64,000 bases of DNA from Siphonodentalium dalli (lineage: Eukaryota > Mollusca > Scaphopoda > Gadilida > Siphonodentaliidae): positions 268,079,426 through 268,143,425 of the forward strand of contig CP136063.1 of the NCBI GenBank assembly GCA_032622095.1, in the 5' to 3' direction. The notes beneath the pieces are model-generated. The model was not told the DNA's origin, did not search any database, and saw only the letters and a list, made by a program, of their open reading frames with translations. Positions 9,965 through 22,419 of the stretch are shown piece after piece. Position numbers and translations under genes: made by a program. Every line of letters starts with the position of its first letter. Positions within the stretch are counted from its first letter, which is position 1.

Positions 9965-10732
9965 GTTGGAACAGTAAACACGGAAATGAAAAAAAACTCA
10001 TTGCGGAAGTGCGTCTGCTAAATCCATCAGTGTTGCGCGCGCATTACAATTTCACCGATTCATTTCGCAATAGTTCATTCTTGACGTCACAGAGTCCCGA
10101 TAAAAAAGTCATATTGCATACCTGGGAGTCCTATATGACATTCGGGAGTCCAATATGACTTTTCCCCCGATAATCACGTGGCGGATTTTGCCCAATCAGA
10201 AATAGTGTTAGTGAAGGGATGGATAATAACATGCTTTACAAGTTTACTGCTTGTGTCATGGCGGGCTCTTGGTAGTACGGATTTGATTAGTATGTATACT
10301 TAGTAGACAGAAAACATACAAAAATACTTTCTATATATAACTTGGGCATCGATAAAGGGCCTTCAAATGGAAATATCGAATGTATGTATACATGCTATAA
10401 AGGGGACTATGCATGTAGCGCATGCATGTTAATTTGTGTTGCTGAATTTCCAATTATGGGTACCAATGGATTGTTTTTAATTACTTCGGATTGATTCGGT
10501 GTATTTTGATATTCTAAAAACCACTTTTCACAAATACACGTTTAAACAGACATGTCTCATTCGAGCTTCAAAATGTGTCTACGTAATGTGGAAGGATTAT
10601 GTAAGATAGGTTGACAAATACACGAAATATTGTTTCTATCATATCAGGAATAGACTAACACGGAATGCTCTTTTCCGGCGTGACTAATTACTAAGAACGC
10701 CCACAAGCCCATGGGCAGTATAATACGATGCC
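9965..10732. other. Flanking sequence without recognised features
   Basis: Host flank of the LTR insertion. I see no gene, exon with convincing splice sites, or repeat in it. Confidence 0.5.
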
Positions 10733-11570
10733 TTATGGTAGTGGGATACATGCAAAGCGTAGATTTTGAAAATTAACTTGTGTCATCCACCGGCGGGTTT
10801 ATTAACCCTTTAAATGCCGATATTGACTAAAAGATCCGGGAGATCCCGGGCAGACCCAGAGACTTGAGCACACTATATATCAATGACTAATAGTAGCCAG
10901 ACACCTATTAAATGTAAACGTCGAAGATTGACTAGCTGTCTCGTCACATCCGGGTTCATTAACCCCTTAAATGACGATATGGGTCAGAAGAGCATGGGCG
11001 ATCACATGCAAACCCGGGCAGGCCCGGGCGGCCCAATGCGCCCGCGGGCAGTATGATAGTATGATACATGCAAAGTATAGGTTTTGAAAAATGACTTGCG
11101 GTGTCATCCACCGGCGGGTTTATTAACCCTTTAAATGCCGATATTGACTAAAAGAACCGGGAGATCCCGGGCAGACACAGAGACCAGATCACACACAGAT
11201 CGATGACTAATTGTAGCTAAACACATATTAAACGTAAACGGCGAAGATTGACTCGTTCAGAGCCGGGTTAATTAACCCCTTAAATGACGATGTGGGCCAG
11301 AAGAGCACGGGCGATCCCGTACATGCCCCGGCAATGGTCCCGCGAACAGTATAATATGATGCCTTATGGTAGTAGGATACATACAAATCATAGGTTGTAA
11401 TCTATTACTTGATGTGAGAGCTGTGTCATCCACGTTATATGCCGATATTGGCTAATAATTGTAGCCAGACACCTATTAAACGTAAACGGTGCAGAGTGAC
11501 TCACCGTCTCGTTCAAGGTCTGGTTCATTAACCTCTTAAATGACGATATGTGCCAGAAGAGGGCACGGGA
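10733..11570. repeat. About 313-bp tandem repeat, 2.6 copies
   Basis: Units start near 10733, 11047 and 11361 with a phrase like GTAGGATACATGCAAA. They contain GGGTTTATTAACCCTTTAAATG and, about 215 bases later, GGTTCATTAACCCCTTAAATG. The last unit is shorter and runs into the next dispersed repeat. Confidence 0.75.
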
Positions 11571-11589
11571 GGCTCCATATAGTACTATA

Positions 11590-12560
11590 TATAGTACTAG
11601 CTGGTGGACCCGACTTCGTCCGGGCTGTTTCCCCTCTGCTTTTCGGCGAATTGCGCGATTTGACCTTGAATTGACCATTTTGAAGATCAAGGTCAGGTCG
11701 AGGTCACGATTTGATCCGTCCAAAACACTCCCCAGACAAAAGTACCCGACAAAAGTACCCGTCAAAATCCGTCAGGTTTTACCCGATTTGACCTTGAATT
11801 GACCATTTTGAAGGTCAAGGTCAAGTTGGGGTCACGATTTGACTCGTCCAAAACACTCCTCGGACAAAAGTAACCATAGGTATCAAATGTTGTCGAAATT
11901 CGCGATTTGACCTTGAATTGACAATGTTGAAGGTCGGGGTCACGGATTGACCCGCCCAAAAGACTCCCCGGACAAAAGTACCCATGGGTATCAAATTTCG
12001 TCGAAATCCGTCCCGTTTTACCCGATTGTACCTTGAATTGACCTTTTGGAAGGTCAATGTCAGGTCGGAGTCACGATTTGACCCGTCCAAAACACTCCCT
12101 GGAGAAAAGTAACCCTAGGTATCAAATTTCGTCAAAATCCGTCCGGCAGTTTTCCCCGCCATAGCTAACAGACATTCGTCCCATGGCTTTGTTCGAAAAA
12201 GCAATTGCAACAGGTTCCGAGACACTTGTGCTGCATTTGTACCAAATTTCGTCGAAATCAGCAAGTTTTACCCGATTTGATCTTGAATTGACAATTTTGT
12301 AGGTCAAGGTCAGGTCGTGGTCATGATTTGACCCGTCCAAAACACTTCCCGGACAAAAGTACAGAAATCCGCCAGTTTTACCCAATTTGACCTTGAATTG
12401 ACCAGTTTGAAGGTCAATGTCACATCGGGGTCACGATTTGACCCGTCCGTGACACTTTCGGGTCAAATGTATCCAGGTAGCAAGTTTGGGCTCAATCGGT
12501 TGACCCGTCCCGAGTTGACCTCGAAAATAATAACACTGGGGCCCAATATGAAGCAGCTTA
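11590..12560 (+). repeat. Dispersed repeat type A (GGACCCGACTTCGTCCGG family)
   Basis: Starts after TATATAGT with ACTAGCTGGTGGACCCGAC. The body is a series of roughly 115-bp modules, each with TTGACCTTGAATTGACC, AAGGTCAAGGTCA and a GGGGTCACGATTTGACC phrase. Further copies lie near 21.3, 21.6, 54.0, 55.7 and 60.3 kb. I do not recognise a named family. The microsatellite edges and internal tandem modules resemble non-autonomous mollusc elements of the pearl kind, but this is only a resemblance. Confidence 0.75.
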
Positions 12561-12671
12561 GAAAACACAAAGAACAGCTGAGCCCCAAAATTTATTAACA
12601 CATGATTTCGCATTCAAATCGATTTATGTCGATAAAACTCTTATTTTTCAAATTTTCAAGCTGAGACTTCG

Positions 12672-12905
12672 TGTGACTGGGTGTAATACTTATATATTCT
12701 TAAAATGACACAGTCCAACACGTAATTATGTTTTAGATGGAAGAATTAAATTTTTTCGATGCTAAATTTTAACATAGGATTTCCCATTATAATCGATTGT
12801 GCATAATACTAACAAATTCTTAAAATGACAGAGTCCAGCACGTAATTATGTTTTTGATAAAAGAAATAAAAAAAATTCGATGCTAAATTTCGAGCGATAA
12901 CGTTG
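12672..12905. repeat. Tandem duplication of about 121 bp
   Basis: Two adjacent diverged copies share CTTAAAATGACA, AGTCCA(A/G)CACGTAATTATG and TTCGATGCTAAATTT. Confidence 0.7.
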
Positions 12906-12909
12906 CGTT

Positions 12910-13195
12910 GAATTGTAAACAAACGCTCTTTTATAGCGACGCGTCATATACAACGCTCATTAAATTATCACTTGATTAACCACCGCAGTGCCGTTTTTTT
13001 ATGACTGAGAGTGGAGGACGGGTGCTCTGAGCTTCTCCAAAACGCGACGCCGACGGTGTCCGTGGGATTTTACCCTTAGATAGGAAGTTTGAGCTCAATC
13101 CGCGCAGCCGTATTCGGTTCTATAAAGTACCCACACACATATATACACACATATATATATATATACGGAAGTCTCAAAATATATATATAGACTAG
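12910..13195 (+). repeat. 3' part of dispersed repeat type B
   Basis: Contains TTAACCACCGCAGTGCCG, a GGACGGGTGCTCTGAGCTTC phrase and ATAAAGTACC followed by CA/TA microsatellite. It ends CGGAAGTCTCAAAATATATA. It matches 55450-55680 and 61380-61625. Confidence 0.7.
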
Positions 13196-13539
13196 GTTCA
13201 CAGTCAAGTAATAAATACAAACAGTTTATATTTTCTTGTAAAACAAGAAATGATAATAATTCCACTTTTCAATGGCTAATTGACTACATCAACACCTATA
13301 CCAACATGGACATACATAGTGGCAGTAAGGGTACGTTCATACGCTGGCAATTTGCACGATGTGTTTTGCAGCATAATCTCATAGTTGATTGATTGGGGTT
13401 TAACGTCGTTTTAGCAACAAAGCCATATCACGACGAGAAGAAACAGATTATCAAAATCTAGTGAAGCAACTGTGATTAGAAATGACAGTGAATTAGACTA
13501 AAACGAAACAAAATATATACAAATAAAAACACCCAAATC

Positions 13540-13910
13540 AGAGTGTGAGTGCTCGATTGGGACCAGAACCATTAAAAAACTGACCAGTGTGCAAACACAT
13601 ATAAAACATAATATCAAAACACATAGAAATACTGTTTTGAAAACAGCAAACATAAAACCTACATGAAATGTTTTCATCAAATATAAATAATTTATTAATC
13701 CTTTCGTATATTACAATATGTCCAGTAGCTGAGTAAGTTGGTATACGCGTTCCTGGGAATTTTAATAAGATTTTTATGATATCTGATGAATCTGGCATGA
13801 GTTTTAATAAATTCGTCAAGTTGACAATCGGGTGGCTGGATCGTCCGTATGAGATCCCTCGCCCAAATCCAGAGCCTCGTGCCAAAATGCAACGGTGTAC
13901 TCATCCAAAG
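13540..13910 (-). other. LINE segment between ORF1 and the 3' end
   Basis: An open stretch (phrases ARDLIRTIQPPD and DEFIKTHARFIRY) lies inside the LINE block downstream of ORF1. I cannot assign it to ORF2. It may be an ORF1 C-terminal or 3' UTR segment. Confidence 0.3.
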
Positions 13911-13977
13911 ATGTCACCTTCTCTTGAAACATCGCTAAAACTTTGAATGCTCAAAGTCCAACCTCTGCCTCTGAAAG

Positions 13978-15091
13978 TCAAAATACTTTACAGACCTTGG
14001 AGATTTTTGTTTTTGGAACAACTGTATCAACATCCTTAGTTGGTTTCGGAGCAGACATAAAAACTGCAGTAGCTGTATCCATTGCCTGTGAGAAAGGTTC
14101 AGGAACAGGAGAAATATCATTCTCCTGAACTTGTGTTGCTAATGATATACTGACGGATTTTGTTTGATTCTCTGTCTGAGTGCTGGCATTAACATACTTT
14201 TTCTTAGAAACGGCAGCCGAGTATGTGACTTGAGAAATTGATGGTCTGGCACCAACTAATTCCTTAGCATCCTTGTACGATAAATGTTTCTCAGCCTGAC
14301 ATCTTTGTATTTTGAATTCATACTCCCAGCTGGGACATGAACGATCCATTGCAGCATGCGAACCTTGACAGTTCGAACATCTTTTAGTATTTGTACAATC
14401 CTTATAATTAATCATGATCAGAAACAGAGCAGCGGGCACAAGTGGTTTCTTTATTTTTAACAATGTTCCTGGCCATGGCCATAGCCCTGGCATTTAAAAC
14501 ATCGTAATGGATTTGGAACATAGGTATGTAAATCTACTTTCATGTACCAAACCTTCAATGCCGGAGGATGTTCGCACCGATTGAAGGTCAGGAGATAACT
14601 GTTCAGAGGAACTCGAATACCATAAACAGTTTTTGTAAATCGACAAACTTATGTAACTCCCTGTGGTGCCAACTCCGCCAATATTTCTGTCTCCGAAGAA
14701 TCAGCTATATCGCGGGGTCGCAACACAGCTATGCTACTATTTAATGTCTTGTGATGAGTAACCAATACTGATGTTTGTGCAATAGTTGTTAACTCTAGTA
14801 GAACATCAGATTGAACTTTCTTTGAGCATTCAATCAATCAAGAGCCACTTTTTGGCCCAGTCCTGATTTGTTTGACATATTTCAATTGACCAGCAGTGCT
14901 TTGTATGGTTTTATTGATAACAAAGATAGAAGGTCGCTTCACATTTGGGTCGAAGCCAAGAACCAAGTACTGTGAGAAATCACAGCATCATTGGAACTTG
15001 GTGAGTTATCATTCTTACGAGCAAGACGTTGTTTTTTGTTTTGAGATGCCATCAGTGGAACTTGAGGTTTTTGTTTGTTATGAGTTGCCAT
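13978..15091 (-). pseudogene. LINE ORF1 (Gag-like, CCHC knuckle) remnant
   Basis: Read on the minus strand from an ATG at 15089-15091. Recognisable pieces, in several frames, match Jockey/CR1-type ORF1 proteins. They are an RNA-binding-fold stretch with the phrases LNSSIAVLRPRDI and LAPQGVT, then RCFKCQGYGHGQEHC (C-x2-C-x4-H-x4-C) near 14460-14510. A second set, CSNCQGSHAAMDRSCP, lies near 14340-14390. Stops and frameshifts lie near 14985, 14860 and 14465. ORF1 normally coats LINE RNA. This copy cannot make a full protein. Confidence 0.75.
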
Positions 15092-15663
15092 AAGAAAAGC
15101 AAATAATCGACAACTAGCCCAGCAGCCGCCGTGGACTACCCCTCAAATTCTGGTCGGGCCGAAGACTGGTACATAGCTGAAGCGGTGACCCGTTTAGCCA
15201 CTGCATATAGCAGCCTCCCGGTACCTCTCCACAGTGAGACAGGCGTGAACAATTCAGGATTCAACACTCAACAATAATCAGGACGAACACAACAGAGACA
15301 GGAGAGAACAGAAACATCATACATGAAAACACAGGCGACAATACTTCAAACATCATACGAGCAATACAACATATAACACAAATTGAATCTGAAACACTGT
15401 GGAGAGGCGTGACTAGCCGATTGATTGAGCCGGGCCAACTCAACACCCGCCTTGAAGAGATGTAAGACCAAAGAGGACCACGAGCTAAGTCATATCCGCA
15501 GGTCGATGCCTCACGTGATACAACCGCCCTAGCTCTCCGGGACTCCGGGCACCCCACGGCAAACACGGTGCCACGTTAGGGGATTTTTACCCCTTGCAGT
15601 GGGGCGGTAGGCATATTCTACACCGGGCCCACACTGGGGGGGGGGGGCGGCATAATCTCATAG

Positions 15664-18600
15664 AAACCCACATGGTAACAGAATATGAAAGGCAGCATGT
15701 ATGTAGAATGCATATTTACCGCAACTAACGCCATGAGAAGTAAACTTTCTGTAGCTCCAAATGTAATGGTCCTACTAACTTGTTGCCTTAAAGATACCTG
15801 TATGATTCATTCTTGCGATATAATTGCATGCTATTTATAGGCACATGTCGATAGCATCGATACAGGTGGGACTACATAGTTTTTACTTCACAGGTAGTTT
15901 GTTAGCTGTGGTACAAAATTATTGTGGAAGCAAAAGAATAGCTGGCAAATGTGCGAGTGTATGAAGTTACTTTATTTTCGACATCACCCATATACCTATG
16001 TATAATGAAAAACAATTGAAGAAATATATAATTAATGCGAAACATATATATATCAAATATATCAGAATATTGTCGATAATAATTATTAAAAATAAAAGTT
16101 GATAATTGTAAATACGATAATCCTTAATCTTTTAATTAATTTTCAGGGAGATTGGTATTTTATAAAAGCAATTATCGGATTGGCTGTACTTGATTACTTT
16201 TGGAGATAACATTTTATCAAACAATATTCTATCTAAGTTTGGTGGAAGAGTCGTTAAAGATAACATGACCATTAGTATCGCTTTCAGCATGCCATCTCAA
16301 GCGATTGGTGCTGTCGTTAAAAGAACAATAAACGTCTTTTTATTAAATCTTCATCTTTACAGTTCGCAGCTAACTATTTCAAAAATGTTGGCCACTATAT
16401 ATGGTCCACCATAACAATGCATATAATAAGTTCATATTAATATGTCTGACAATTGTTCGCAGTGCTCAGAGTGTAGAGGGAATAAAACATAGTAATGCAT
16501 ACCTATATCTAAATCCAAATCACACCTACCATTCAAAATTTTGTCATTATAGAACCCCTCAGGGTATGTTCACACGCTGGCAACTTTACGGGCAATTCGT
16601 TGAACAGGGCTATATTGTGCAAATATATGAACGACGCACTACGTATACAATGCACATACACAACTGTTCACTTCACACATACGATGCTATCAATGTAATT
16701 CAATGTAGGTGACATTTTTCCGAAATTAGCCTTCAATGGTATGACAAGGCGGGGAAAACAGTAGATATTATAATTGAGCCTGGATTAAGAAAGCTGTGTT
16801 GGCCTATTTCTTGAGCAAGAGTAACATGACCTTAACCGATATTGTGTGATAAGTTGTGTATATCGTGACAGTGGCGCCATTTTCTTGCATAAAACATCTC
16901 ATAGCTATTCTCACAAAGGGCAGACGTAATTATTTTAAAATTATCCTCGAAGCTCCGATGCAATTTAGATCATACCATGAGATGAAAGTTTTGAGTACCA
17001 GTAAGTATTTAAATAAATTTACTGTTAAACCTCACACGATGCATACACAATTTCTCAGGGCAGTGGTAAACTACGTACCATTACCATCTTTTCAGATCTT
17101 TATTGTTGCTTAGGGGTTCTTAATAGTGCATCGTTCCCATAATTATGTTGTGAAGTTATATAATCTCTTTTTCTAAAATTATCATCACTTAAACCGTGTG
17201 CAAGTCTAAATTAGATAGCCTCCAGTGGCTATTTCGGTAAAATCAATAAGTAATCTGGCCTCCATGAGTAACCCAGCCATAACAGCTAGGTCGATTCCAG
17301 ATAAGTGGTATTTTTGGACCGGGTATTGGTGGCCGTGATATCCGATGCTGGCGTTTCGGCAAGTTTTTTAGTTATTTACTGGGGATCATTGGGGTCGTTT
17401 GTGTACTATTATATACACACCATTTAGGTAGAAAATCCGCTCTATAACTGACATTATGCTCGAAAAAAAGAAAGAAAAAAAAACAGCAGTTAACTGTTTG
17501 TCATCCCAAAATATAATGTTAGTTAGATGTTGGTTTTTGTGGTTGGGAAAGAGTACATGTACTGATCACATTCGGAGACAAAAGCACGTGGTTGTCGGTG
17601 TATAAGTGAATTATTAGACATGAACTTGCATGGCTACAGGGTATCCGTTGGGGGTGCCCACTTTGAAATTTCCAACAGTTCCACCCTTCTTGAACAAGAA
17701 CATACTCCCGAGTTCGCAAAACAAAGCTTTCCAATTGTTGGAAATTTCCAATATTACACTCCCTAAGGTTGGAAATATTCCAGCTCGTAGCAGTCAACAA
17801 AAAATGAACATGCAAAGTATGGAAATATGGGACTGATTTCCCGATAATTACTGGTGGGTAAATCAAACTAACAATTTTAAACTAATTGTGTTGTGAAATT
17901 TCCAACTAATGTTGTGCTAGGCAAATGATGAACATTTTGGCTAAATATGGGGAGGTGATAAGGTGAGAAACAACTAACCCCTACCCTGTTTGGAGGTCAT
18001 TACTCACTGGAACGGAAACTACAAACTTTGACAGCGCAGCGAACGCACGATTCCATATCTCCTAAAACGGCACGTTTCATATACATGCATATAGCACCAT
18101 ACATTATGTTATTACAGATCGGACCATTGTTGCTTTAAGATCCATGCACTGTCCGAGATTTGACATCCAGTTTGTCAAACAATTATTGTTCAGCTTACCA
18201 TGCAGGCAGATATAGAAAAAGAAACAAATATCACCATTAGTATGGAGCAGGCATTTAGCGAAAATCCACACAAAACATCCATCAGTTTTACTTTGAAAAC
18301 GAGCAAATAACTAACCGATAACGCTCTTTATTACCTATCGCCTATGGGGGACGGGACCATGTACGCTCTTTATAAAACTCTATAATGAGAGTCTGGTTTG
18401 ACAGGGACGAACACCAGTAATTACTCTCATCGCCGTATAATAATTAGATCGGACAGATTTTGCAGATATAAGGGACTATGAATAGGTTTTTGTTTACAAT
18501 AGGTAAAGAGGATGAATATTTACGAGATGCACACAATAGCATTAATGTATTCCATACATATACTTTATCACGAGTTCAATCGGCTCATCCGAAAATTGCT

Positions 18601-19124
18601 CCAAGCAAATGAATTAAACTGATAATTGAATACCGTGATGGTGTTTAAGTAGCATACATTGTGTAATCTCCGCTATAGAAATAGGGCGTCGCTCTTAATA
18701 CCTAATTATAAAATTGATGTCTCACTATAACTAACCCTCTGAGTGGCAATTTCACCACACCACAACGAACGAACGAACGAACCATAAACCGAAGAAAAAA
18801 AAATACTAAAAAGAAGAAACCGTTGCATTATAAAAGACATAATAGACGCGTGTGTTGTATTGTCACGCTCTTCTGTTAGTATTTTTTCGGTCGTTTTTTT
18901 TAAACTAGGGCTGGTCGCGGCTCCCAAATCTCTAAAACTTCACGGTTTTAGCCTCTCTCCCCCCCCCAATACAAATTTATCCAAACCCTTGTTTTAATTT
19001 AATCGTTGTACACCATCATATTGGAAAATAATTTTGTCCACAATTGACAAAGGGGAACACCATTCTCGGAAACTAATGACCAGAAATGCATATATGCACC
19101 CTGTATTTACTGTATATATATTCA
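15664..19124. other. No recognised gene
   Basis: AT-rich sequence with short ORFs only. At 16555-16600 a phrase resembles the flank of the LINE target at 13330-13350 (GGTA-GTTCA-ACGCTGGCAA). Nothing else is supported. Confidence 0.4.
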
Positions 19125-19164
19125 TGGCGTTTGGCTAATAATGTATGACATCTGTGGTGATGCG

Positions 19165-20695
19165 TTTTTAAAAGTGGCGCGTTCAGGGGGGGGGGGGGTC
19201 TTAAAAAAATTCCAGGCACGTATGATCATTTTAATTTTTTCCGGCCACCGGGGACCCACCCACCCAATTTCTTCCATTTCCGGCCTTTTTTTCCAGGCAA
19301 TTTTGGACAACCACCCTTTTTTTTCCGTTTCAGGAAGTTTTTTCCGGTCAGTTTTGGACACCCACCCCCCTTAAATTTGAGAAAAAATATCAATTGAGCA
19401 ACCAAATAGCTGATTATCCTGCATTATCATAATTTATTGCGCGATATTTGAATAGAACAGTGCATAATGAGATAACTATACTATTTGAATTTATCATATA
19501 AGTGTCATTAATCAAGAAATGTGTCAACATAATCACATTTCTAGGGATATATAAGCAGAGTGCCAAGGTTTTTATTAACATTCATTTTCATAATATATAG
19601 TCACATGATCTAGTCACATAATCACATTTGAGTGTTCTACAGAATACATGCTACCGGTACAACAAATTTCAGATTATTTGATATTTTGATATTTGCTATG
19701 TGAAATACAGTAATGCCCTAATTAATCGACTCCATAACCACAGCAGAATAATGGGTAATTTAATTTTAATTTCCGACTAAATCCTGAAAAATTACCCATT
19801 ATTCTGCTGTGGTTATGGAGTCGTTTAATTAGGGCATTACTGTATTGCTGGAATCAAATTGTTTATCAAAACATGTGGAAATACAACTGTTCATCCCAGT
19901 TCATCCCAGTTTGAAGAATAATTCTAATACCAAACATAACCATGATATACATGCGTGACTCTTCTTGGGGCATCTCAGACACCAGAACTGAGGAAACATG
20001 TTATAGCGTGTAATGGCAGGCTGGTAGCCACTGCCTGAAGTAATAGGCTTCGTAATAATTGGGAATAATATGGATGGATAGCCCAATTTCACTTCTTTTT
20101 TGCTCACGATATCAGTAACGATAAAATCTTCGTTACTGTGATTAACATTACAAGCTGATCCACATTAACATGGAAAACAATGTGAAATTGTTCAAGCTGG
20201 CCCGGCTGGCCTTCAATTTATTTGTTAAGATTTTATGTTTTACGTTGTCAAAAGTCTATTTTAATCCATTATTTATCATATCTTTATTTCCATGTCACAT
20301 ATGGTCAAGTGTGCTTTCATTTTATTGCTTATTTTCAGCTGAGTTCTGCATAGTTATTCTTATTTTGTTGTATCAGTAGATGGAATGCTGATTAAATTTT
20401 ATTTTTCCAATAGCTCAGTGTCTAGTTCTATCAAGTTGAATTTGGGTTATTGTTGGCCATTGTGCAACTGATCCAACTTCTGATAACCTCTATATGTAGT
20501 ATAGCATTAGTATTAACTATATATGACCTGTTTCTGTTCAAAACACATCAAAATAAGACTCAATAGCAGGAATGGAAATATTTTTTGGCATATGGAAAAA
20601 AACTGTTTTTTTGGACCCAAGAGACACCCACACACCCCATCATACGTGCCTGGAATTTTTTTCCGACCCCCCCCCCACTGGCGCGTTAGTTTTAA
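19165..20695. repeat. Pair of inverted G-rich repeats about 1.4 kb apart
   Basis: The left arm (19165-19232) has GGCGCGTTC, a G run and AATTCCAGGCACGTATGAT. The right arm (20637-20695) is its reverse complement at about the same order. Beyond the arms, phrases such as TTTTGGAC with CACCCACCC also recur. They could be ends of one DNA element or two opposite repeat copies. Confidence 0.55.
19708..19842. mobile_element. Pogo/Tigger-like MITE with TA target duplication
   Basis: A 135-bp near-perfect palindrome with about 55-bp arms starting CAGTAATGCCCTAATTAA. It has one visible arm mismatch (ATCGACT versus AACGACT) and is flanked by TA at 19706-19707 and 19843-19844. The CAGT-start and TA duplication are those of pogo/Tigger-class Tc1/mariner elements. 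There is no coding capacity. Confidence 0.85.
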
Positions 20696-20829
20696 ATATA
20701 AATATTTTGTAATTTATATTTTACTAGTTTTAACCATACGCGCCCAAGAATTTCGAAGGTAGTGGGTTCTAACTCATGTTAAGACTGATACGCTTTCTAA
20801 CTCTCGGTGAACGGGCTTCCTGTTTAAAG

Positions 20830-21070
20830 ATGTCCCCGTAGCCGAGGTGGTTAGGTCGTAGATAAGATCACCACAGTCTGGGCTAGACGAGGTTGGCGCG
20901 GGTTCGAAGCCGCATGGATGAAAATCGGGACCGGTGTTCAAGCTTGATTTGGTATGAGGGACATGTCATGGCCATTTCGATAATAAATGCGAATATGAAG
21001 CAATGAGCACTCATACTAAGTCCGTGCCCCCATAACGCAGACATATATAATTATACAAACTAGTAGGATA
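20830..21070 (+). mobile_element. tRNA-derived SINE
   Basis: The head has a polymerase III A box TAGCCGAGGTGG (20839-20850) and a B box GGTTCGAAGCC (20901-20911). Their spacing is that of a class II (Leu/Ser-like) tRNA, and a tRNA-unrelated body follows. It does not fold as a complete tRNA, so I call it a SINE rather than a tRNA gene. The 3' end is uncertain. Confidence 0.65.
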
Positions 21071-21185
21071 TGTCTGTTTATATGTTTGTATTTTCGCGAT
21101 ATTTCTCCCAGACTCCTGAACCGATTCTACCAATTTTGGTGTATTTACTCTGAGTACACTGGCCGGATGTTTCTTTTTTATTTAA

Positions 21186-21576
21186 ATGTTTTTATTCAGA
21201 CAATATATCATAACACAATATATATAGAACATGTTACAATTAGTACAACAAATTAAATATATATATATATATATATATATATACTAGAAGGTGACCCGAC
21301 TTCGTCCGGGCTTTGACCTTGAATTGTCCATTTTGAAGGTCAAGGTCAAGTGGGGTCACGATTTGACCAGTCCAAAACACTGCCCGGACAAAATTACCCG
21401 ACAAACGTGCCCGTCGAAATCCATCCGGTTTTACCCGATTTGACCTTGAATTGATCATTTTGAAGGTCAAGGTCAGGTCGGGGTCACGATTTGACCCGTC
21501 CAAAACAAATGTTTTTATTCAGACAATATATCATAACACAATATATATAGAACATGTTACAATTAGTACAACAAAT

Positions 21577-21615
<39 letters not shown>

Positions 21616-21850
21616 TAGAAGGTGACCCGACTTCGTCCGGGCTTTGACCTTGAATTGTCCATTTTGAAGGTCAAGGTCAAGTGGGGTCACGATTTGACCA
21701 GTCCAAAACACTGCCCGGACAAAAGTACCCGACAAACGTGCCCGTCGAAATCCATCCGGTTTTACCCGATTTGACCTTGAATTGATCATTTTGAAGGTCA
21801 AGGTCAGGTCGGGGTCACGATTTGACCCGTCCAAAACAAAAGTAACCCTA
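21186..21850 (+). repeat. Tandem duplication (about 321 bp) of a type A repeat with its AT-rich leader
   Basis: The sequence from TGTTTTTATTCAGACAATAT through (TA)n and ACTAGAAGGTGACCCGACTTC to CCCGTCCAAAACAAA appears at 21186-21506 and again from 21507. The copies are almost identical except for the TA-run length, so the event is recent. Confidence 0.85.
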
Positions 21851-22356
21851 TGTATAAAATTTCGCCGAAATCCCATCAAAATTGGCGATTTGACCTTGAA
21901 TTGACCCGATTTCAAGGTCAAGGTCATGTCGCACGGGCAAATGAATATGCTTATGAGACTCCCCATACGAAAGTACCCCCACATACCTAGTTTCATGGAA
22001 ATCCCGTGATATTCGGGCGTTTGACCTTGAAATGACCCGATTTCAAGGTCAAGGTCACGTCGCACGGGCAAATTAATAGGTTTATGCCACCCCCTGCCGA
22101 AGGTACCTCCACATACCAAGTTTCATCGAAATCCCGTGATATTCGGGCGTTTGACCTTGAAATTACCCGATTTCAAGGTCAATGTCACGTCACACGGACA
22201 AATTAATAGGCCCATGCCACCCCCCGGCCGAAATAACCCCACATACCAAGTTTCATCGAAATCGACTCGGCCGTTTTCGAGTTCATCGCGAACACACACA
22301 CACCCAGACAGACACCCACACACACAGAGACAGATCTTCCAAAATATAATATGAAT
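21617..22356 (+). repeat. Dispersed repeat type A, long copy
   Basis: Begins ACTAGAAGGTGACCCGAC after a TA run. It contains five or six GACCTTGAA...AAGGTCAAGGTCA modules and ends in CA-rich microsatellite and AGATCTTCCAAAATATAATA. Confidence 0.75.
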
Positions 22357-22419
22357 CATACGTGACACGTAGTGGAGCAACCACACATGCTGTATCCCGA
22401 ATTTGCTTTTCATCACCAA

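Larger units (their letters stand above)
13385..15649 (-). mobile_element. Jockey-like LINE with 14-bp target duplication, ORF2 missing
   Basis: The sequence GCATAATCTCATAG occurs at 13371-13384 and again at 15650-15663, exactly flanking this block. That fits a target-site duplication. Read on the minus strand, the element has a C-rich 5' end and 5' UTR (15649-15092), then a decayed ORF1 (15091-13978). A short tail follows, and the 3' end GTTAAACCCCAATCAATCAA is typical of mollusc LINEs. No reverse transcriptase is present, so the copy derives from a template lacking ORF2 or lost it later. Confidence 0.85.

Noticed and set aside
13498-13680. Hydrophobic minus-strand ORF
   Set aside because: Lies in the LINE 3' untranslated region and has no start context or homology.
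15261-15566. 101-codon minus ORF with cysteines
   Set aside because: Falls in the 5' UTR of the LINE and is not in frame with ORF1.
16142-16215. Possible exon after ATTAATTTTCAG (frame GDWYFIKAIIGLAVLDYFWR)
   Set aside because: Ends at once in a stop, no donor, and does not fit the DOMON exons expected upstream of the b561 gene.
20835-20915. tRNA gene
   Set aside because: Has promoter boxes but no complete cloverleaf or proper acceptor stem; better explained as a SINE head.
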